A stretch of DNA of 64,000 nt. Source: Pyxidicoccus parkwaysis. GTDB lineage: Bacteria > Myxococcota > Myxococcia > Myxococcales > Myxococcaceae. Below the pieces are notes generated by a model that saw only the letters and a list, made by a program, of their open reading frames with translations, did not search any database and was not told the origin of the DNA. Of the stretch, positions 24,668 through 33,500 are shown piece after piece. The stretch spans positions 10,530,001 to 10,594,000 of the forward strand of contig NZ_CP071090.1 in the NCBI RefSeq assembly GCF_017301735.1, written 5' to 3'. A program made the position numbers and the translations under genes. Position 1 is the first letter of the stretch. Every line of letters starts with the position of its first letter.

Positions 24668-26704
24668 TCAGCCCCCGCGAGGCGTGGTGGACTCGTGCAG
24701 GTGCTCGAGGAACTCGGGCAGCAGGCTGGCGGAGATGACCCACAGCTTGCCCTCGCCGAGGTCCGCCAGCGCGGCGCGCTCGGCGTACATCACGCACTCC
24801 GACTCCACGTAGTGCACGAAGACCTTGCGGCCCCGCGCGCGGTACCAGTCCGCGGCGCGCGCGAGCAGGGCCATGAACGCGTCCTGCACCTCGGGCTGGG
24901 TGTCGTCCGCGAGCGGCACCAGGCGCACGCCGTCCAGCACGTTGAAGAGGTTGAGGCCCGGCTCGGCGGACTCCACCACCGCCAGCGCGACGGGCTGGCC
25001 GCGGTGCCGCGCGACGAAGAGCTCGCGCTCGCGGCCCAGGCCCGCCTTGCCCCACTTCGCGCGCGGACCCGCGAGGTCGAAGCGCTCGGGGACGAGGTCC
25101 AGCGCCTCGCGGTACGCCACCGGCCGCGTGCGGGACACCTGCTCGAAGAAGCGCGTGCGCTCCTCGGCCGTGGGCGTGGCCACGTCGATGCCCATGGGCA
25201 CCTCCCACGGCCGCTCCACCTCGGCCTCCATGAGGCGGAAGGGCACGAGGCACGTCTGTCCGGTGTGCGCGTACCAGGTGGCGAAGTCGAACTTCGTGTA
25301 GCGCACCCATCGCACGTTCGCCTCGCAGAAGGCGAAGAACCACTTCACGTCCGGGTCCACCTGCGTGGGCTCGTAGCCGCGCAGGTAGATGTCGCGCAGC
25401 GCCTCGCGCGCGGACGAGCGCGTGCCCGGCACCTGCTGCCGCGCGAGCTGGTGCGCCATCCAGCTGCCCTCGTACGGCCGGGCCACGGACACCGAGGCCT
25501 CCAGCATCTCGCCGGCCGGGCGCACCACGCGGTAACCCAGTTGCGTGCGGCCCTCCAGCCGGGCCTGCGTCGCGTCGTAGGTGGAGCGCAGGTCATCGAA
25601 GTCCTCGGGGGACTTGCCCGGCAGCCGGAAGTAGCCGGAGCGCTCGAAGAGGCTCCACGTGGCGTCGCTCCAGTCGCCGTCCACCTTGGTGGTGGGGTGC
25701 ATCTGCGTCTCCACCAGCGTGCGCCACGCGCGGGCGCCGGCCACGTCCAGCGGGCGCACGAACATGCCGCAGCGGCGGCCGGTGGACGTGGTGGCGATGT
25801 TGCGCACCTCCGCGCGCAGGCGCACCGGCGGCAGGCCCTCCATGGACACTTCGAGCACCGGCTGGCGCATGCCCGGGTACATCAGGTCCTCGCCCGGCTC
25901 CGTCGCGAAGGCGAGGCCCTCGTACGAGAGGTCCAGCACCGGACGGCGCACGTGCACCTGCGGCCACAGCGCGTGGCTGAAGGACAGCGTGCACGGGCTG
26001 CTCGGCGTGGCGCGGCGCAGCCAGCGGTGGCGGTAGCGCACCAACTCCTTCGGCACGGCAATCACCACCAGGCCCGCGGCCTCGCGCACCTCGTGCACCT
26101 CGAGGTGCACCACGCTGCTGTAGCCGAAGGCCTCCAGCACGAAGGGCGCGGCGGGCACCGGGCCGTCGAAGCGCCAGCCCATCAGGCCCTCGTGCACGTC
26201 GAAGAAGGCCGCGGACACCTCCACCTTGTGCCCGCCCGGAAGCCGCGCCACGCCGCGCGCCTGCCGCGCCGCCAGCGCGTCGCAGATGCGGGCCACGCGG
26301 TCCGGATGGTCGATGCTCTCGCGCCACACCGGCCGCGTCTCCGGCGGCAGCAGCAGGCCGTTGTCGCGCAGCGCCTCCAGCACGGAGACGATGCGGCGGC
26401 CCGCATCCAGCGGCGGAGCCACGAAGCGAAGGCTCACCTCGGGAGTGCCGCGCACGTCCATCACCTCCGCGTCCAGCGCCGTGGCCCAGCGCTCTCCATG
26501 TCCCAGCACCACCGACGCGGCCTGACCCGGCTCCAGCGCCGCCTGCGACGCGAGCTGCAGAGTCATGTGCTCCAGCGAGAGCTGCACCAGCCGGCCCGGC
26601 GCGTGACGGTTACCGAACGACGCCAGCGCGGTCAGCTCCGTGCCCACCCGGTAGCCCAGCACAGCCTCCCGGCCGCTCATTCCATCCAGCGTGTCCGCCA
26701 GCAT
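24668..26704 (-). CDS. PilZ-domain protein with C-terminal acetyltransferase-like domain
   Basis: 678 aa from the ATG at 26704, which has GGGAG 5 nt upstream; GTG at 26710 is an alternative. PilZ-like segments are visible: VRRPVLDLSYEGLAFATEP, with DLSYEG as the D/NxSxxG part, and VRNIATTSTGRRCGMFV. The last 250 residues resemble a GNAT-like acyltransferase domain (GLGRERELFVARHRGQPVALAVVES, GLNLFNVLDGVRLVPL, DAFMALLARAADWYRARGR). PilZ domains bind c-di-GMP, so a c-di-GMP-controlled modification enzyme is possible. No signal peptide. The double-domain call is from pattern reading; the acyl acceptor is unknown. Confidence 0.7.
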   Translation of the reverse strand: MLADTLDGMSGREAVLGYRVGTELTALASFGNRHAPGRLVQLSLEHMTLQLASQAALEPGQAASVVLGHGERWATALDAEVMDVRGTPEVSLRFVAPPLDAGRRIVSVLEALRDNGLLLPPETRPVWRESIDHPDRVARICDALAARQARGVARLPGGHKVEVSAAFFDVHEGLMGWRFDGPVPAAPFVLEAFGYSSVVHLEVHEVREAAGLVVIAVPKELVRYRHRWLRRATPSSPCTLSFSHALWPQVHVRRPVLDLSYEGLAFATEPGEDLMYPGMRQPVLEVSMEGLPPVRLRAEVRNIATTSTGRRCGMFVRPLDVAGARAWRTLVETQMHPTTKVDGDWSDATWSLFERSGYFRLPGKSPEDFDDLRSTYDATQARLEGRTQLGYRVVRPAGEMLEASVSVARPYEGSWMAHQLARQQVPGTRSSAREALRDIYLRGYEPTQVDPDVKWFFAFCEANVRWVRYTKFDFATWYAHTGQTCLVPFRLMEAEVERPWEVPMGIDVATPTAEERTRFFEQVSRTRPVAYREALDLVPERFDLAGPRAKWGKAGLGRERELFVARHRGQPVALAVVESAEPGLNLFNVLDGVRLVPLADDTQPEVQDAFMALLARAADWYRARGRKVFVHYVESECVMYAERAALADLGEGKLWVISASLLPEFLEHLHESTTPRGG

Positions 26705-26918
26705 GACCACTCCCGTTGTTGAGTGCTTTGACGATACAGATTCACGCGAAAAGAGTCAGTCCCACTGAAAGTACGAGCCCTGGGGTACGAGAGTGTGGAG
26801 CGTGCGTGTGTGCAGCCTGCACACGGATGAAGCACGAAGAACTCGTTCTCCGGGACAGACGTCTTCGAGTGACGTTGAGAGTGTCAGCGAGACGCCGCTC
26901 GCAACCCGGCGAATTGCC

Positions 26919-28496
26919 TCATGGACATCGCACCTGCACTTCGAGCGCCGTGTCGGACAATCGCCCATCGGGTCCGGTGCCACCCACGACGAACACGCGC
27001 GCGTCGGAGCCACCCGCCAGCGTGTGTGCCGCACGCGGCGTCGCGGCGGACGTGGCGGGTGTGAAGCGCTCGGAGGCGGGGTCGAACCACGCGGGCGGGC
27101 CGCCGGCGCCGTCTTCGATGTAGAGCCAGCCGTTGCCCACGCGCACCGCACGAGGTGAAGCGCGAGGCACTTCCATGGAAGCGAGCTCGCGCACGCGCAC
27201 CACGGTGCCGGCGCGCTCCAGGAGGAAGACGCGCGCGGACGGGGCGAGGCTTCCGTTGGGCAGGGCTTCACGTCCTCCGGCGATGAGCGCGCGAGTCGAG
27301 GACAGCGAGACGACGGCGGGGCCTTCGAGCGCCACGGGGAGCGAGGGTCCGCTGGTGATGAGGCCCGAGGCCTCCACCACGTCCGTGCGCGAGGAGGCGC
27401 CCTTCCCCGTGCAGCCGCCCGCGAGCACGAAGGCATCTCCGAGCGAGGCGCCGCCCGCGGGGCACGACAGCGAGAGGCGGCCGAGGAGGGTCTGGTCACC
27501 CGCGCCGGGACTGTCGAGCTTCACGCGCACCGCGGTGTCACTGGCGGCAGGGAGGGGCCGCTGCGCGAGCTCGCCGCCCGCGAGCACCGCGTCCGGGCCG
27601 AGCCGTCCGGCGATGACGCCGTTGGCGATGAGCGGCGGGGTGAAGAACACGAGGGTGGAGCTGCCGTCGGCCTCGAGTCGCTCGAAGGTCTGCTCGGACT
27701 GGCCATCCACGCGCACGCCGCCGAGCACCACGACACCGCCGTCCGCGAGCGCCAGCGCGGAAGCCTCCGCGCGCGGCACCTGGAGCGAGCCACGCACGGT
27801 GGGCTTCGCGCCGGGAGCGAAGCTCTCCACGGTAGCGAGGGGACGGCCGGAGTCATCGCGTCCGCCGGTGACGAGCAGCTGGCCCGCGTACGGGCCCGCG
27901 GAGGGGACGAGGGCCAGGGGTGACGCGCGGCGTGTGAAGCCGGGGTACTCGGTGACGAGGCCCGTGGTGGTGCGGCCGGGACAGCCGCAGACGCCGCTGG
28001 AGCAGGTGAGGCCGCCGGGCTGGCAGCGCAGGCCGTTGCAGTCCGGGTCCGCGCAGTCGCGCAGGTCATCGCCGTCATCGTCCACGCCGTTGTCGCACGC
28101 CTCCGTGGGAGTGCCCGCGTCGGGAGGAGTGGGAATGGGCGGGAGGGCGAGCTCCAGGGTGGAGCCGGAGCCGGGGGCGAGCGTGGCCTCACCGGAGGCG
28201 GCGGAGCGCACGGTGCCGGCGAGCTCCGCGGTGGCGCGCACGGACACGTGGGTGCCCTCGGGGGTGGCGGGGCCGGACTCGAAGTTGAAGGACGCGGGGA
28301 GCTTCAGCGCGTCGCCTTCGAGCGTGGCCAGCGCGAGGGGCGAGCCGTCCGGGAGGGCGGCGACGACGGAGAGCCGGTCGAAGTCCACGCGAGGCGTCAG
28401 CGGTCCGGACACCACCACGTGGACGCCCTCCTGCGTCTTCTCACAGGCGAGCAACGGAAGCAGGGCGAGCAGCAGGGCGGGGAGCGCGGCGCGCAT
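26919..28496 (-). CDS. Kelch-like repeat lipoprotein with MopE-type Cys motif
   Basis: 525 aa. Signal peptide with lipobox LLAC (MRAALPALLLALLPLLAC) gives a lipid-anchored mature protein. DNGVDDDGDDLRDCADPDC is the Ca-binding, MopE-like motif common in myxobacterial surface proteins. The rest is a Kelch/galactose-oxidase-like propeller with repeated GGR/GGxx turns: LLVTGGRDDSGRPLATVESF, VVVLGGVRVDGQ, ALIAGGREALPNGSL and VFVVGGTGPDGRLSDTALEV. Likely outer-membrane or surface exposed. The start at 28496 is set by the signal peptide. It is divergent from the toxin-like operon. Confidence 0.8.
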   Translation of the reverse strand: MRAALPALLLALLPLLACEKTQEGVHVVVSGPLTPRVDFDRLSVVAALPDGSPLALATLEGDALKLPASFNFESGPATPEGTHVSVRATAELAGTVRSAASGEATLAPGSGSTLELALPPIPTPPDAGTPTEACDNGVDDDGDDLRDCADPDCNGLRCQPGGLTCSSGVCGCPGRTTTGLVTEYPGFTRRASPLALVPSAGPYAGQLLVTGGRDDSGRPLATVESFAPGAKPTVRGSLQVPRAEASALALADGGVVVLGGVRVDGQSEQTFERLEADGSSTLVFFTPPLIANGVIAGRLGPDAVLAGGELAQRPLPAASDTAVRVKLDSPGAGDQTLLGRLSLSCPAGGASLGDAFVLAGGCTGKGASSRTDVVEASGLITSGPSLPVALEGPAVVSLSSTRALIAGGREALPNGSLAPSARVFLLERAGTVVRVRELASMEVPRASPRAVRVGNGWLYIEDGAGGPPAWFDPASERFTPATSAATPRAAHTLAGGSDARVFVVGGTGPDGRLSDTALEVQVRCP

Positions 28497-28500
28497 GGGG

Positions 28501-28558
28501 TGCACTGTAGTGCAGCACGGGGCGAGGCCAGGTCTTGCTCCGGATTGATGACTCATCA
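28501..28558. promoter_or_regulatory. Two palindromes in a divergent promoter region
   Basis: TGCACT-GT-AGTGCA (28501-28514) and TGATGA-C-TCATCA (28546-28558) lie in the 129-bp space between the Kelch lipoprotein gene and the toxin-like operon. Either could be an operator; the second also overlaps a possible upstream ATG of the toxin gene at 28548. Confidence 0.4.
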
Positions 28559-28625
28559 TGACTTCCGGGGTTGTGTCCGGTGCTGTCAACCTGGGAAGTC
28601 AGACGCCCCTTCTATCGTCCGTCGC

Positions 28626-28946
28626 GTGAACCACTTCACGAATCAGATGGGCTTCAACGCGATTCGCAGCCAGAAACACTGGCTCTTCAAGGCCGCTCAG
28701 CCTCCCGCGACCCACAATCCCCGAGGGGCGTACTTCACCACCTATGGTCCGGATGAGCCTAGGCTGGCGGACAGGCTGCGCATCCCTCGCGAGAAGCTTC
28801 AGTACCTGTTCTCCTTTGTGGACCGGGGAGACCTGTTGCCCCTGCCCGGAGGGCGTGGGCGACTGAGAACCATCTTCTACTCACCGGATGACTACTCTGT
28901 AGAGCGGGAGCGACAGGAGTTTCACGGTAGGAGCGGTCTGGAATGA
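28626..28946 (+). CDS. HYD1-type ADP-ribosyltransferase toxin domain protein
   Basis: 106 aa from a GTG; an in-frame ATG at 28548 would add 26 residues but gives no recognisable signal. NHFTNQMGFNAIRSQ supplies the first-strand His (His3), RGAYFTTYGPDEP the Tyr (Tyr36), and YSPDDYSVE a third acidic position (Asp88 or Asp89). This H-Y-D/E order matches the HYD1-signature ADP-ribosyltransferase group of polymorphic toxins. The protein is just the toxin domain, without a delivery module. The next gene overlaps it by 4 bp (ATGA), as toxin and immunity genes often do. The target is unknown. Base composition here looks less GC-rich than the surroundings. Confidence 0.65.
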   Translation: MNHFTNQMGFNAIRSQKHWLFKAAQPPATHNPRGAYFTTYGPDEPRLADRLRIPREKLQYLFSFVDRGDLLPLPGGRGRLRTIFYSPDDYSVERERQEFHGRSGLE

Positions 28947-29326
28947 TTGGTGGGGACGACCTCGTGATGGAAGGCATCCCTCGCGGCAGCGAGCTCGACT
29001 TCGCCGTGCGCTGGCTGCGCCGGGAATGGCGGCAGGCCGTCGTGGATGTCCCAGGTCGTGGAGTGCTGCCCATCTCCAGCGAACTGCTCTTCCCGCTCAC
29101 GGATGCAGCGGAAGCATTCATCTATCGCGACCGCAACAGCTTCGAGTCCTGGCGTGAGACAGGGCTCACCGAGAAGAACTCGGATGCATTGATATGGATT
29201 GCCGTGAACGATGACTGCCTGGTGTTCGTCATCGATGACCGGAGCTCGCCGCTGGGGCGCCTGGTGTGCGAGCTCATCGAGAGCCTCGAACAGAACCGCT
29301 GGCAGATACGAGAGGCGGCAGCATGA
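28943..29326 (+). CDS. Hypothetical protein, possible immunity partner
   Basis: 127 aa, small and soluble, acidic. No family recognised. Visible parts are LDFAVRWLRREWRQAVVD, LPISSELLFPLTDAAEAFIYRD and an aromatic/acidic C-terminal half with LIWIAVNDDCLVFVIDD. The ATG overlaps the TGA of the toxin-like gene (ATGA at 28943-28946), so translation is coupled. Position, size and charge fit an immunity protein that blocks the ADP-ribosyltransferase, but this is inference from context only. Confidence 0.6.
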   Translation: MIGGDDLVMEGIPRGSELDFAVRWLRREWRQAVVDVPGRGVLPISSELLFPLTDAAEAFIYRDRNSFESWRETGLTEKNSDALIWIAVNDDCLVFVIDDRSSPLGRLVCELIESLEQNRWQIREAAA

Positions 29327-29796
29327 CCCGGGAAGAAATGAATCGCGTGGTGCTCACCTTCGAGGCCGCGGGCGTCGGACAGCTCTTCCGCGAGGAGCGT
29401 GACGCACGCGTCGCCCAGGCCCTCGAGGACATCCGGGCCGTCGAAGCCCACTACGAGCGGAAGCTGTCGAGGCACATGCAGCCGTCCCTGCTGGAACAGC
29501 TCGAAGCCGAGCCCTCCGCCTTCAAGCCCCTCATCCAGGCTTTCGCCTCTCCCATGACGCTGGAGATGCGGACAATGATCTACTGCGTGTTGAAGGGCGC
29601 GGCCGTGGAGCACGTCTCATACGACTATGCCGCCCAGAGCCGTTCGCTCCTGCGCGTCGAGCTGGAGCTCCCGTCCTCTGGTGAGCGTGTGTCATTCCAG
29701 TCCGACGAGGTCTGGGACTACGAAGTCCTTCGCCACTTCGGGACGGCGAAGAAAGGGGGGCGTCCCCTCATCGACGGATATTGGGCGTTCCGCTGA
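29323..29796 (+). CDS. Hypothetical protein, third gene of toxin-like operon
   Basis: 157 aa. Again starts at an ATGA overlap (29323-29326) with the preceding stop. The N-terminal half is helical and charged (EEMNRVVLTFEAAGVGQLF, DIRAVEAHYERKLSRHMQ). The C-terminal half is beta-rich (AVEHVSYDYAAQ, LLRVELELPSSGERVSFQSD, WDYEVLRHFG). No signal peptide or membrane segment, no known family. The tight coupling implies it works with the two upstream genes, for example as a second immunity or regulatory subunit. Confidence 0.6.
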   Translation: MTREEMNRVVLTFEAAGVGQLFREERDARVAQALEDIRAVEAHYERKLSRHMQPSLLEQLEAEPSAFKPLIQAFASPMTLEMRTMIYCVLKGAAVEHVSYDYAAQSRSLLRVELELPSSGERVSFQSDEVWDYEVLRHFGTAKKGGRPLIDGYWAFR

Positions 29797-29863
29797 GAGG
29801 CCCACCCGGGCAGGCAGGCCCCTCCACGCCGGGTCGGATTGATGGAGCGTCCTCGCGGGAGCG

Positions 29864-30391
29864 TTGGTAGAGAGGCCCTCCTCCACCGAGTCCCTCGTGC
29901 CCCTCTCCACCCTCTGCCTGCGCTGTGGCATGTGCTGTGACGGCACGCTCTTCACGCACGTCTCGCTCCAGCCTGGAGAAGCCACCGCGCTGCAACAGCG
30001 CGGCCTTCCGCTGACACAGCGAGCGGACGGGTCCCCGGCGCTCGCGCAGCACTGCGCGGCGCTGGATGGGCGCACCTGTACCGTCTACACGGACCGTCCA
30101 GCGAGCTGTCGCCGCTACCACTGCCAGCTCTACGCGGCGCTCGCGGAGAAGGAGGTCTCCCTCGATGAGGCCCTCTCCGTCGTGGACGAAGCCCGTGCAC
30201 TGGTGGACGCCGTGGGCCGGGAATTGCCGCCCGCATCCGCTGAGGAGCCCCGCTCGGTGATGCAGCGGGCCCGCCGCGCGGAGAAGCCGGAGCACGGTGG
30301 TCCGTTGCCACCACAGACTCATGCGGCCCGCGAGCGCGCGGAGGCGTTCCTCGACAAGCACTTCCGAGGACGCTTCGGCCGGCGTGAGTAG
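29864..30391 (+). CDS. YkgJ-family cysteine-cluster protein
   Basis: 175 aa from a TTG at 29864; a GTG at 29897 is an alternative, so the start is uncertain. CLRCGMCCDGTLF is the CxxCGxCC core and CTVYTDRPASCRRYHC the second Cys group of the YkgJ/UPF0153 (CxxCxxCC) family, thought to bind zinc or iron. Eight Cys in all could hold one or two metal ions. It is 68 bp downstream of the three-gene toxin-like operon, on the same strand. No function is established for the family. Confidence 0.8.
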   Translation: MVERPSSTESLVPLSTLCLRCGMCCDGTLFTHVSLQPGEATALQQRGLPLTQRADGSPALAQHCAALDGRTCTVYTDRPASCRRYHCQLYAALAEKEVSLDEALSVVDEARALVDAVGRELPPASAEEPRSVMQRARRAEKPEHGGPLPPQTHAARERAEAFLDKHFRGRFGRRE

Positions 30392-30475
30392 CAACCTCCG
30401 GCGAATCAGCGTGCCTCACCGTCGGTCCTGACTACGATGCCCCGGCACCGTGCGCCACACCCCGAGGTCCCTTCC

Positions 30476-31195
30476 ATGCAGACGAAGTCCCCTGCCCTGG
30501 CCGTGATGACGTTCACCCTGCTCACCGCGCCGCTCGCGCACGCGCAGGGGGAGCCCACGAAGTCCGCCTCGGTGGACCTGAATGGTGACGGCAAGCCGGA
30601 GTCCATCTCCCTGACATGGGACGAGCCCAAGGACGAGTTCGTGCTCAAGGCGGGCAACTCCACCATCCGCGGCGGGACGGACGGCAACGCACCCGACGGC
30701 TTCGTCGTGGTCGACCTCGACAGCAGCGACAAGCGCAAGGAGCTCGTCGTCTCCACGGGCCAGACGGACTACGACAAGCAGCAGCACCTCTACGCCTTCG
30801 ACGGCAAGACGCTGAAGTCCATCGGCAACGTCCCCGCGCTCACCGAGGCCAAGGGCAACGGCATCATCCTGTCCGACTCGTGGCAGGGCTTCTGGAACCG
30901 GCGTGACAAGTACGCCCTCGACAAGAAGGGCAACATCATCGAGGTGCCCCAGGAGCTGTACGCCGTCGGCGTCGAGGCCACGGTGAAGCAGTCCTTCCCG
31001 CTCGCACGCAACCGCACTGACAAGAGCGCGGTGGCCACGCTGGCGCAGGGCTCCAAGATTCAGGTGCTGGCCGCCGCGCCCCTCGGCCCCCCGGGCGAGT
31101 ACCTGTACCTCGTGAAGTCCGCCACCGGCCTGCTCGGCTGGGCCACCGCGAAGGACCTCACGGGGAAGACCGAGGGCCTTCCCCTCGCGGGCTGA
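30476..31195 (+). CDS. Exported protein with VCBS-like repeat and SH3-like tail
   Basis: 239 aa from ATG 30476, just after a signal-free stretch that would be included by a start at 30437. Signal peptide (SPALAVMTFTLLTAPLAHAQ, cut after AHA). VDLNGDGKPESISLTWDE is a VCBS/FG-GAP-type calcium loop, echoed by VVVDLDSSDKRKELVVSTG. The C-terminal part (VATLAQGSKIQVLAA, GEYLYLVKSATGLLGWATAKDL) is a bacterial SH3-like domain. Periplasmic or surface. No specific role recognised. Confidence 0.75.
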   Translation: MQTKSPALAVMTFTLLTAPLAHAQGEPTKSASVDLNGDGKPESISLTWDEPKDEFVLKAGNSTIRGGTDGNAPDGFVVVDLDSSDKRKELVVSTGQTDYDKQQHLYAFDGKTLKSIGNVPALTEAKGNGIILSDSWQGFWNRRDKYALDKKGNIIEVPQELYAVGVEATVKQSFPLARNRTDKSAVATLAQGSKIQVLAAAPLGPPGEYLYLVKSATGLLGWATAKDLTGKTEGLPLAG

Positions 31196-31247
31196 TTCGT
31201 CCTCGTCCTGCGAGGCGGCACGGTAACCACCGTACGCCCGTTGAGGG

Positions 31248-33140
31248 TTACTGCACCAGCGCCAGCTCGACGCGTCCGAGCTGCTCGTCCGTGGACGCCA
31301 CCTTCACCGTCACCGGCATGCCGACGGTGAAGGTCCGCTCCTTGCCCACCAGGGACAGCTCGCGAGCATCGGGACGGAACGGGCCTCCGGGCAGCCCATC
31401 CGAGGGGACCACGCCCTCCACCAGCATTCCATCCAACTGCGCCACCAGGCCGAAGGGCTTCACCCGAGTCACGCGCGCGGGGAACTGCTGGCCCACGCGC
31501 GCGGCCATCCACCGCGCTTCCAGCTCGCGGTGCCGGTCCGTCTCCGCGCGGGCGGAGGCGCGGGCCTTCGCGTTGATGTGCACCGCGGTCGCCTCCACCT
31601 TCGGGTCCATGTCCACGAAGTCGCGCCGGCCGCGCAGGTACGCCTTCAGCGTGCGGTGCACCGCGAGGTCCGCGTAGCGCCGAATGGGCGACGTGAAGTG
31701 CAGGTACAGCGGCGCCGCCAGCCCGAAGTGCGGCAGCGGCTTCACCGTGTAGCGAGACGGGCCCAGCGAGCGCCGCAGCACCGAGCGCAGCGCCGCCTCC
31801 GCCGTCGCGCCGGCAATCTGCCGGTCGAACGCGGCCAGCGCCAGCGGCGTCAGCTCGCGCCCGAAGCCCGCCGCGAAGCCCGACGTCTCGGCGAAGGCAT
31901 TCAGGTCCGCCACCCGCACCGGGTCCGGCTGCTCATGCACGCGGAACACGCCCGGCACGCCGCGCGCGAGCAGCCACGTGGCGATGGCCTCGTTCGCCGC
32001 CACCATGAAGCGCTCAATCATCCCGTGCGCCGACGTGGGCCGCTCACTCACGAGGCCGGACAGCTCGCCGCGCTCGTCGAAGGTGAAGCGCGCCTCCTCG
32101 CGCGCGAACTCCATGCCGCCACGAGCCGCGCGCGCCACCGCGAGCCGCGCCGCCGCGAGGCGGAACCACGGCATCACGTCCTTCACCGGCTCCATGGCCG
32201 AGGACACCTCGCCCCTGTCGAGGAAGGCCGCCGTCTCGTCGTAGTTCAGCCGCGCCCACGAGCGGATGATGCTCTCGTACACGTCCGCCGCCGTCACCCG
32301 TCCCTGCGGGTCGATGCGCAATTCCACCGTGAGGCACAGCCGCTCCTCGCCGGGCACCAGGCTGAGCCAGTGCGAGGACAATTCCTCCGGCAGCATCGGC
32401 AGTACGCGTCCGGCGAGGTAAACGCTGGTGGCCCGCTCGCGCGCCTCCACGTCCAGCGCCGAGCCCTCCGTCACGTACTCGCCCACGTCCGCGATGGAGA
32501 CCAGCAGTCGCAGCGCGCCGTCGGGACCCGCGGGCAGCACGGAGATGGCGTCGTCGATGTCCCGCGTGGACGGCGCATCCACCGTCACCGTGGGAATGGA
32601 GCGCAAGTCCCTCCGGGCCCCGAGCGCATGCGGCACCGCGCGGGCGCGGCGGGCCTCCTCGATGACCTCGGGAGGGAAGGACTTGCGCAGGCCGTGCCGG
32701 GCAATGACTCGCTCCAGCGAGCGGTCCTCTCCGGGCTCCACGCGGTAGAGGAGGACGAGCTTGCCCTCGGCGATGCGCGCCACCACCGCGTCGCCGAACT
32801 GCAACTGCGTTCCACCGGTGTCGAGCGCCCAGTCCGCGTTGGCGACCTCGCGGTCCACGCGCAGGAAGGGCGTGCCCTTGCGCAGGACGACTTCACCGTA
32901 GACCTGGGTGCGCGGGCGCTCCACGAGGGAGAGGTTGCTCGCCGACCACCGGCCGTCGGCTCCGGCCGTCACGGTGGCGGTGACGACGTCACCGGCGAAG
33001 TAGGGATTGAGGTCGGGAGGCGGAATGAAGGCGGAAAGCACCTCATGCGAGTCGGGAGACTGCACGGTGAGGAAGCCGAAGCCGCGAGGGTGGACGTCGA
33101 TGCGACCGGTGACGGTGCGCGGGGAAGCAGAGGTATCCAT
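31248..33140 (-). CDS. rnr: Ribonuclease R/II family exoribonuclease
   Basis: 630 aa, shorter than E. coli RNase R (about 810). N-terminal cold-shock/OB domain (GRIDVHPRGFGFLTVQ), then the RNB catalytic domain with the metal-binding core STRDIDDAISVL, LVSIADVGEYV and VYLAGRVLPMLPEELSS, and a C-terminal S1 domain (FPARVTRVKPFGLVAQLDGMLVEGVV). The four-Asp style core is intact. Degrades RNA 3'-5' processively; cytosolic. It converges on the exported-protein gene (52 bp between stops) and is divergent from a lipoprotein pair. The missing N-terminal helix-turn-helix may explain the shorter length. Confidence 0.9.
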   Translation of the reverse strand: MDTSASPRTVTGRIDVHPRGFGFLTVQSPDSHEVLSAFIPPPDLNPYFAGDVVTATVTAGADGRWSASNLSLVERPRTQVYGEVVLRKGTPFLRVDREVANADWALDTGGTQLQFGDAVVARIAEGKLVLLYRVEPGEDRSLERVIARHGLRKSFPPEVIEEARRARAVPHALGARRDLRSIPTVTVDAPSTRDIDDAISVLPAGPDGALRLLVSIADVGEYVTEGSALDVEARERATSVYLAGRVLPMLPEELSSHWLSLVPGEERLCLTVELRIDPQGRVTAADVYESIIRSWARLNYDETAAFLDRGEVSSAMEPVKDVMPWFRLAAARLAVARAARGGMEFAREEARFTFDERGELSGLVSERPTSAHGMIERFMVAANEAIATWLLARGVPGVFRVHEQPDPVRVADLNAFAETSGFAAGFGRELTPLALAAFDRQIAGATAEAALRSVLRRSLGPSRYTVKPLPHFGLAAPLYLHFTSPIRRYADLAVHRTLKAYLRGRRDFVDMDPKVEATAVHINAKARASARAETDRHRELEARWMAARVGQQFPARVTRVKPFGLVAQLDGMLVEGVVPSDGLPGGPFRPDARELSLVGKERTFTVGMPVTVKVASTDEQLGRVELALVQ

Positions 33141-33287
33141 GTGAGTGAGCCTTGAGGCGCGTCTTAGCCCACTTCGTACCCGGTGGAGCGTGTCCACGGG
33201 AGGACGGAGTGTGGGAGCGCGCGGAAATGGTCATCCCCCGGGGCCTGCTACGTTGGAGCGGCCTGCTTTTCGCCGGGGGGACCGCGA

Positions 33288-33500
33288 ATGCGTTGGCGAA
33301 CCGTGTGCGTGGACGTGTTGCTGCTGGGGGTCCTGACGGGCTGTCCTCAGGACCACATGCCTGGAGGGTCATTCGACAGGGCTGCCCACAAGGACGTGAA
33401 GGCGCGGCTCGAACACAATCGCTGCAACAAGGCCAAGTACGATGAGCTCTGCGACGGCCAGGAGGACAGCCCTGAGTGCATCGAGGAATGCGGGCCATGA
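33288..33500 (+). CDS. Short Cys-containing lipoprotein
   Basis: 70 aa from ATG 33288, set by the signal peptide MRWRTVCVDVLLLGVLTGC with lipobox LTGC. The mature part has four more Cys (NRCNKAKYDELC, SPECIEECG) and ends in CGP. Its TGA overlaps the ATG of the next gene (ATGA at 33497-33500), so they are translated together. No family recognised. Longer in-frame starts lack similarity and a signal. Confidence 0.65.
   Translation: MRWRTVCVDVLLLGVLTGCPQDHMPGGSFDRAAHKDVKARLEHNRCNKAKYDELCDGQEDSPECIEECGP

Noticed and set aside
31212..31252. Weak inverted repeats (ACGGT/ACCGT, GTAACC/GGTTAC) between convergent genes
   Set aside because: Stems of 5-6 bp with long loops are expected by chance; not listed as a terminator.
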